Below are positions 12,700 through 17,283 of a stretch of 17,283 bases of DNA, piece by piece. The first letter of the stretch is position 1, and every line of letters starts with the position of its first letter. A program made the translations under genes and the position numbers. The notes under the pieces are model-generated. The model did no database searches and was not told where the DNA came from. It was given only the letters and a program-made list of their open reading frames with translations. This stretch comes from JANMDU01 sp043755865 (GTDB lineage Bacteria > Pseudomonadota > Gammaproteobacteria > Burkholderiales > Burkholderiaceae_C): assembly GCA_043755865.1 (NCBI GenBank), contig JAYUSD010000185.1, positions 1-17,283 of the forward strand. The letters run 5' to 3'.

Positions 12700-15525
12700 T
12701 TACGACATGAGCGCGGATGCGTCTTGCGAAGTCAGGCGCTTCACGTTTTCTATCAAAACAGCGTCAGTGTAGGGTTTTGTCAAATACAAATCTACCCCAG
12801 CTTCTTCAGCCAAGATACGATGCTTGTCGCTGGCGCGCGAGGTGATCATCACCACGGGTGTGCCCATGAATTGCGGCAGCTCGCGCAGGCGCTTGGTGAG
12901 CTCTAGACCATTCAAGTTAGGCATTTCCAAATCGGTGAGCACCAAAGCGGGCGTGTGAGTGCGCAAAGCTTCCAGCGCCAAGAAGCCATCTGCGGCAGTG
13001 GTCACGTCGTAGCCCGCATCTTCGAGCAATTGCTCCATCGACCTGCGCACCGAGAGCGCATCATCAACCACCAGCACGCGCGTGCGCTGCACTGCCATGC
13101 GCCGGCGCATCACCAAAGAGGAGCCGGCGCGGCGCACCGCTTTGGAAGCGCGCTCCAACTCTGCCACATCCAACAAAAACATCGGGCGGCCATCGTTGCG
13201 CAACGAACCACCCACCACGCCAGCAATACGGCGTGTGAGCCTTCCAATGTCTTGCAAAATCAGCTCACGCGCATCGACGACGGCATCCACCACCAGCGCA
13301 ACAGTTTGCGTTGCACCTCGGCAAAGCACTGCAGGTTTGCCACTCAAATTCATGGTCGTCTGCTCTTCAAAGCCTAGCCAAATGCCCAGCGAATACACCG
13401 GGTACTCAAGATCCAAGTGGCGCAGCATCGGAGCGCCGCTCTCGCTTTGCACAATATTTGCTTCATCGGCAGACAACGCTTGGATCACCTGATCAGAGGG
13501 CAGCGCCACTTCTTCTTGCGCACACTGCACGATCAGCGCCTGCACCGCGCCGCTGGAGACGGGCACCCGCACAATAAATCGTGAGCCGCCATAGGGCGTG
13601 CTTTGAATATCTAAGCGACCCTTCAGCCCAGAGACGCGATCATTGACGACATCCATACCCACGCCGCGGCCAGAGACTTCCGTCACCTCTCCTTTGGTGG
13701 AGAAACCGGGGCGCAGAATCAAGCGGCGAACTTCATCTTCGGACAACTTGGCACCTTGATCAATCAAGCCATATTCCACAGCTTTGTCGTAGATCGTGGG
13801 CAAATCCAAGCCCTTGCCATCGTCCGCACAAACGAGTTCGACATCTTGCCCTACGCGGCGGAAACTCAAAGTGACTGTGCCCATGCTGGGCTTGCCCAGC
13901 ATGCGGCGATCATCCGGTGTTTCTAGCCCGTGATCCACCGCATTGCGCAGCAAATGCAAAAGCGGCTCGGTCAAGCGGGTGAGCACGTCAGCATCGAGCG
14001 TGGTATTTTCGCCTTCGATGATCAATTGCGCTTCTTTGTACGTCGATGCAGCCGTTTGCGCCACATTGCGCTTCAAGCGCGGCAAAATACTCTTCACAGG
14101 CACGAGACGGGCAGCCAATAAATCGCGATATTGCTCGCGTTGAAATTGATCTTCATCACGGATGATTTGCTGCGCAGCGGCCACTTGGCTGCGCGCCTCA
14201 CGCGCCAGCTCCAACTCATCTTGCACGGCCTCGGTGACGAAACGCGAGAGGGAATAGAGCGCATCGTAGCGATCCATCTCCAGCGGATCAAATCCTTCGC
14301 CGGCCTCTTTTTGGCCGCGCAATTGCACCACTTGCTTGTCCACCGTTTGCTCCAGCTCGCGAAGGCGCCGAGAGAGCTCAGCGTGATTAACTTCGATCGC
14401 TGAAAGGCGATCATTGGCAGTGCGCACCAACTGGCCCACGCGCTGCGAAGCCACGATCGATTGCGTGGAGCGGCGCAGCACGCGGCTCAATCGATCCACG
14501 CCCACGCGCAGCATCTGCACATCAGCGGTTTGAGGCTCATTTGTAGTGATTGCCGGCGTATTATCGGCGCGGACTGCTACTATATTTGTAGCGCCTTGTG
14601 CGTCTAGCGGATCAGGCGATTGCGTTTGCGCCTCATCTTGGCGAATCCAATTAACCCAGTCAATCAAGCGCTGCAGGCATTCCACCGCACCGCCAGGCGC
14701 AGCATCCTCACCCTGCAAATGCCCCACCATTTGCTGCAAAATTCCCACTGCGTGGCGCATGTCGCGCACCGCAGAGGCATTGCTTTTCTCGCCAGCCTGC
14801 ACCTGCTCCAGTGTCCATTCCATCACATCCTCTAAGCGGTGCGAAATGCGGCCAATACCGGGCAAGCCAATGATATTGCCTGAGCCTTTAAACGTGTGTG
14901 CGATGCGCTGCGCTTCGATCAAGCGCGCTGGCTCTGCTCTGCCCAGCGCTAATTCATCGAGATAGCCTAGCAAGCGCTCAAGCTGCTCTGGCGCATCTTG
15001 CAGCATGGCAGACAGCAAGCTGCCATCCACGTCGTCTGTTTGCAAGCTCACATCTGAGAGCGTGGCATCTTCAACAGTGGCCTCTGCGGCTGCGGCTTCC
15101 TCGGCGGCGAGCGCAGGCGGTATGAGCAATTGCTCATGCAATACGACCAAAGCTTCATCATCCGTGGCCTGCGGGCAAGCCTTTAAATAATCGATGATGG
15201 CTTGCGCTGCGGCCGGCGTTGCGGGCAACAGCAGATAGGCCTGAGCGGGCGCTGTCCAGCCGGCCAGCCACTGCAAGCTGATGGTATCGGGCGACATCAT
15301 TTGCAATTGGGTGAATTGCGACACCTGCGAGAGAAAACTGCCCCAGCCATCCAAGCTCACCAAAGAGCTGGCCTGCACCGAGCGCTCAATGTAGCCCACC
15401 ACGGGCTCGAGAAATTCAGCTGCTTTGTCTGGCTGAGTAGCCGCATCAAGAGCAGCGCGCTGCGCCATCGGCACATCGAGCGCAAACTCTTCGTGCAGCA
15501 GGGTCAGCAGATCACCGATTTTCAT
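12700..15525 (-). CDS. Hybrid chemotaxis kinase, CheA/PilL/ChpA type
   Basis: A 941-residue CheA-type histidine kinase with a fused receiver. In order: an N-terminal region (1-160) of uncertain fold; an Hpt domain (about 165-275) with phosphorylatable His210 in AHTFKGSGNIIG; a coiled-coil-rich linker (about 340-460, many Arg/Glu/Gln); a HATPase domain with the N-box LLRNAVDHG (Asn528), DDGKG at 568-572 and GRGVGMD at 619-625; a CheW-like domain (about 660-800); and a receiver (about 816-935) with Asp821/Asp822, phospho-acceptor Asp865, Thr895 and Lys917. This layout matches the PilL/ChpA kinases of type IV pilus chemosensory systems, though with one clear Hpt rather than the many of P. aeruginosa ChpA. 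It follows an MCP gene by 30 bases on the same strand, and the two are probably co-transcribed. Output through pili is inference; no pil gene is inside the window. Confidence 0.93.
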   Translation of the reverse strand: MKIGDLLTLLHEEFALDVPMAQRAALDAATQPDKAAEFLEPVVGYIERSVQASSLVSLDGWGSFLSQVSQFTQLQMMSPDTISLQWLAGWTAPAQAYLLLPATPAAAQAIIDYLKACPQATDDEALVVLHEQLLIPPALAAEEAAAAEATVEDATLSDVSLQTDDVDGSLLSAMLQDAPEQLERLLGYLDELALGRAEPARLIEAQRIAHTFKGSGNIIGLPGIGRISHRLEDVMEWTLEQVQAGEKSNASAVRDMRHAVGILQQMVGHLQGEDAAPGGAVECLQRLIDWVNWIRQDEAQTQSPDPLDAQGATNIVAVRADNTPAITTNEPQTADVQMLRVGVDRLSRVLRRSTQSIVASQRVGQLVRTANDRLSAIEVNHAELSRRLRELEQTVDKQVVQLRGQKEAGEGFDPLEMDRYDALYSLSRFVTEAVQDELELAREARSQVAAAQQIIRDEDQFQREQYRDLLAARLVPVKSILPRLKRNVAQTAASTYKEAQLIIEGENTTLDADVLTRLTEPLLHLLRNAVDHGLETPDDRRMLGKPSMGTVTLSFRRVGQDVELVCADDGKGLDLPTIYDKAVEYGLIDQGAKLSEDEVRRLILRPGFSTKGEVTEVSGRGVGMDVVNDRVSGLKGRLDIQSTPYGGSRFIVRVPVSSGAVQALIVQCAQEEVALPSDQVIQALSADEANIVQSESGAPMLRHLDLEYPVYSLGIWLGFEEQTTMNLSGKPAVLCRGATQTVALVVDAVVDARELILQDIGRLTRRIAGVVGGSLRNDGRPMFLLDVAELERASKAVRRAGSSLVMRRRMAVQRTRVLVVDDALSVRRSMEQLLEDAGYDVTTAADGFLALEALRTHTPALVLTDLEMPNLNGLELTKRLRELPQFMGTPVVMITSRASDKHRILAEEAGVDLYLTKPYTDAVLIENVKRLTSQDASALMS

Positions 15526-15555
15526 GCGCTAGGCTCGTGCAAAAAAAGTAAAAGA

Positions 15556-17283
15556 TCAAACCAACTTGAACTGACCCACCGCTGCCGTGAGTTGGCGCGA
15601 TGAATCGGCCAACAATTGCGTTGAAGCGGTTTGCTCTGCAATAGCGGCAGAGGTTTGCTCCGTACCCGCGTTGATGTCGAGCACCGATTGCTGCAAATTC
15701 GCGGCCAATTTGGCTTGCTGCTCAGAAAATTGCGCAATCTGGCGCACTAAGCCTACGAGCTGCTGCGTGGTCTCTTGCGTTTGGCTCATTTGCACGCCGG
15801 CGCGCTGAGCCAGCTCAGACTGGCGCACCACATCGCTGATCAATCGGTTCACGGTAAATAGCGTCTCGTTGGTCTCGGCCTGAATGTTGCCCACCAGTTG
15901 CGAGATGGTGGACGTCGCTTGGCGTGAGCTGTCTGACAAGCGCTGCACCTCTTCCGCCACCACCGCAAAACCACGGCCTGCCTCACCGGCTGTGGCCGCT
16001 TGCATAGAGGCATTCAAAGCCAGCACGTGTGTGCGCTCGGAGATGGCATTGATCAGCTGCACAGCGGTAGAAATTTCTTGCGAGCGCTCACCCAATCGCT
16101 TGAAGCGCTTTTCCATGTCGGAGATCGATTCACGCAATTGATCCATACCTTGCACTGTGCCTTGCACAGCCGCCAGCGCGTTGGTGGTTGCATCAGTGGC
16201 CACACCGGCGGCTTTGTTGGATTGCTCGGAGAGCTGAGCGACTTGCGCCAACTGCGTGGTTGCTTGGCTCAAATTCTCGCTCATTGCATCCAAAGCATCT
16301 CGCTCGGCTCGCGCTGTTTCTTCTACCATCACCGACTGCACCCGCACCGATTCAGAGGTAAGGGCTACCTGCTCGGCAATTTTCTGCACATCAAGGAGCG
16401 TCTTACCAGTCTCGTCGGAGAACTGGTTGATCGACGATGCCACCGTGCCAATAATGTCTTCTGTCACAGGTGCTCGTGCAGTCAAATCTCGGTTGGAAAG
16501 CTGGAACACCGCTTGCAGCAAGTCAATCACGGAGTTGTTGAGGGTTTCGTTTTCCTTGCCGGCTTTCTCTAACGCAGAAATACGGTCATCGAGCAAACCG
16601 TCAAAAGCCCGGCCCAAATCGCCAATCTCGTCTTTTTCGGTCAGTTGGCTGCGCGCAGAAGTCTCGCCACCGGCGACTTTTTGCACGGTATCCGACAGCG
16701 TTTGAATGGGCCGTAAGAATTGGCGCAGAAACAAGCTCACCGCAAAGGCAGCCACAGCGACCACACCCAAGCCAATCACCAAAGCACGCAGCAAGGATTG
16801 GGTATTCAAGTTTTGGATCGGGGCATCAGCCTCAGCCTGATCAATCTTGGCAACCAAGCCCCAGTTCAGGCCTTGCACCTTCAAAGGGCCATAGGCGCCA
16901 TAGCTGGCAACACCACGGTAATCCGTAAATGAGGCATAGCCCTCTTGCCCAGCAAGCGCTGGGCGCGTGTCTTCTGTATCAATGGCAACCAAGCCAATTG
17001 ACGTGTCTTTTTTGAGCACAGTTGCGCGCGCATTGGCGGAGAGCTTGCCGCCCAACTGATCCACAAATGTGGTTTTGTTTTCTACAACATAGCGCGCATT
17101 GGTGCGCATCAATTTATCGGGGCCCACCAAAAACAAATCGCCCGTTTTTCCCAAGCCGATTTTTTCCCACGCTTTGCCTGAATTCATCGCCTCTGTGATC
17201 TGGTCAATCGGGTATTGCATGGCAATCACACCAATTTGGCGATCACCATCAAACACAGGAGCCGCCGCAAACGCGGCTTGGTC
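15556..17283 (-). CDS. Methyl-accepting chemotaxis protein (5'-truncated by the window)
   Basis: A chemoreceptor of which 575 residues are visible; the frame is open through the window edge, so the start and the first membrane segment lie outside. The first 150 visible residues look like the end of a periplasmic dCache sensor (GKTGDLFLVGPDKLMRTNAR, then YGPLKVQGLNWGLVAKID). A membrane segment follows at about 164-186 (RALVIGLGVVAVAAFAVSLF), then a HAMP domain (RPIQTLSDTVQKVAGGETSA), a second HAMP-like stretch (about 255-295), and the signalling domain. The hairpin tip reads SERTHVLALNASMQAATAGE then AGRGFAVVAEEVQRLSDSSR, close to PilJ-type receptors. There is no C-terminal CheR-tethering pentapeptide; the protein ends GQFKLV. 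It precedes the CheA gene and is its likely partner. A dCache sensor is not typical of PilJ itself, so I give no symbol. Confidence 0.92.
   Translation of the reverse strand, partial: DQAAFAAAPVFDGDRQIGVIAMQYPIDQITEAMNSGKAWEKIGLGKTGDLFLVGPDKLMRTNARYVVENKTTFVDQLGGKLSANARATVLKKDTSIGLVAIDTEDTRPALAGQEGYASFTDYRGVASYGAYGPLKVQGLNWGLVAKIDQAEADAPIQNLNTQSLLRALVIGLGVVAVAAFAVSLFLRQFLRPIQTLSDTVQKVAGGETSARSQLTEKDEIGDLGRAFDGLLDDRISALEKAGKENETLNNSVIDLLQAVFQLSNRDLTARAPVTEDIIGTVASSINQFSDETGKTLLDVQKIAEQVALTSESVRVQSVMVEETARAERDALDAMSENLSQATTQLAQVAQLSEQSNKAAGVATDATTNALAAVQGTVQGMDQLRESISDMEKRFKRLGERSQEISTAVQLINAISERTHVLALNASMQAATAGEAGRGFAVVAEEVQRLSDSSRQATSTISQLVGNIQAETNETLFTVNRLISDVVRQSELAQRAGVQMSQTQETTQQLVGLVRQIAQFSEQQAKLAANLQQSVLDINAGTEQTSAAIAEQTASTQLLADSSRQLTAAVGQFKLV

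Noticed and set aside
15556..17283. Naming the chemoreceptor PilJ
   Set aside because: The signalling tip is PilJ-like, but the visible sensor looks like dCache and the N-terminus is outside the window, so a symbol is not justified.
1..17283. CRISPR array, tRNA, rRNA, integrase, toxin-antitoxin or phage-defence genes
   Set aside because: No periodic repeats with spacers, no tRNA-like cloverleaf and no matching protein motifs were seen in any real gene.

Overview
The window looks like chromosomal DNA of a betaproteobacterium, most likely order Burkholderiales. The reasons are the tuf-rpsJ junction, the Bug-type (TctC) solute receptors, a KdsD/LptC envelope pair, and a PilL/ChpA-type chemotaxis kinase. 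Base composition looks moderately GC-rich by eye and is uniform; I see no transposase, integrase, tRNA, rRNA or CRISPR array. Genus cannot be fixed from the sequence alone. No intergenic stretch exceeds 300 bases.

Layout: (1) 1-636, the 3' end of the str operon (EF-Tu C-terminus, then rpsJ), closed by a strong bidirectional terminator facing proC. (2) 712-1524 proC on the minus strand, diverging from glpK (1620-3152) and glpD (3157-4743), the two-enzyme route from glycerol to dihydroxyacetone phosphate, followed at once by a LysR regulator resembling HypT/YjiE (4759-5673). (3) 5797-10042, a solute-binding block: two tandem Tat-type Bug receptors, a zinc M14 AstE/AspA-like deacylase overlapping the second Bug gene, and a lipoprotein of the TRAP-TAXI receptor family. 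No membrane permease gene is present. A candidate LysR box lies before the first Bug gene, and a 165-base symmetric palindrome fills the gap between the two Bug genes. (4) 10053-12631, minus strand: kdsD, a possible 39-residue leader ORF, lptC and a short-chain dehydrogenase, i.e. part of the lipopolysaccharide Kdo/transport locus without the usual kdsC, lptA and lptB. (5) 12700-17283, minus strand: a 941-residue hybrid CheA (Hpt, kinase, CheW-like, receiver) downstream of a dCache methyl-accepting chemotaxis protein that runs off the window.

How parts may work together: glpK and glpD are probably one transcript. The receptor block may capture an acylated amino acid or related carboxylate and deacylate it in the cytoplasm, with permeases supplied elsewhere; this is inference from family membership. 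The chemoreceptor and kinase form a signalling pair, probably controlling type IV pili or another surface behaviour. The least expected items are the 165-base palindromic element, the SD-bearing mini-ORF whose stop overlaps the lptC start, and the permease-less receptor cluster with its hydrolase.
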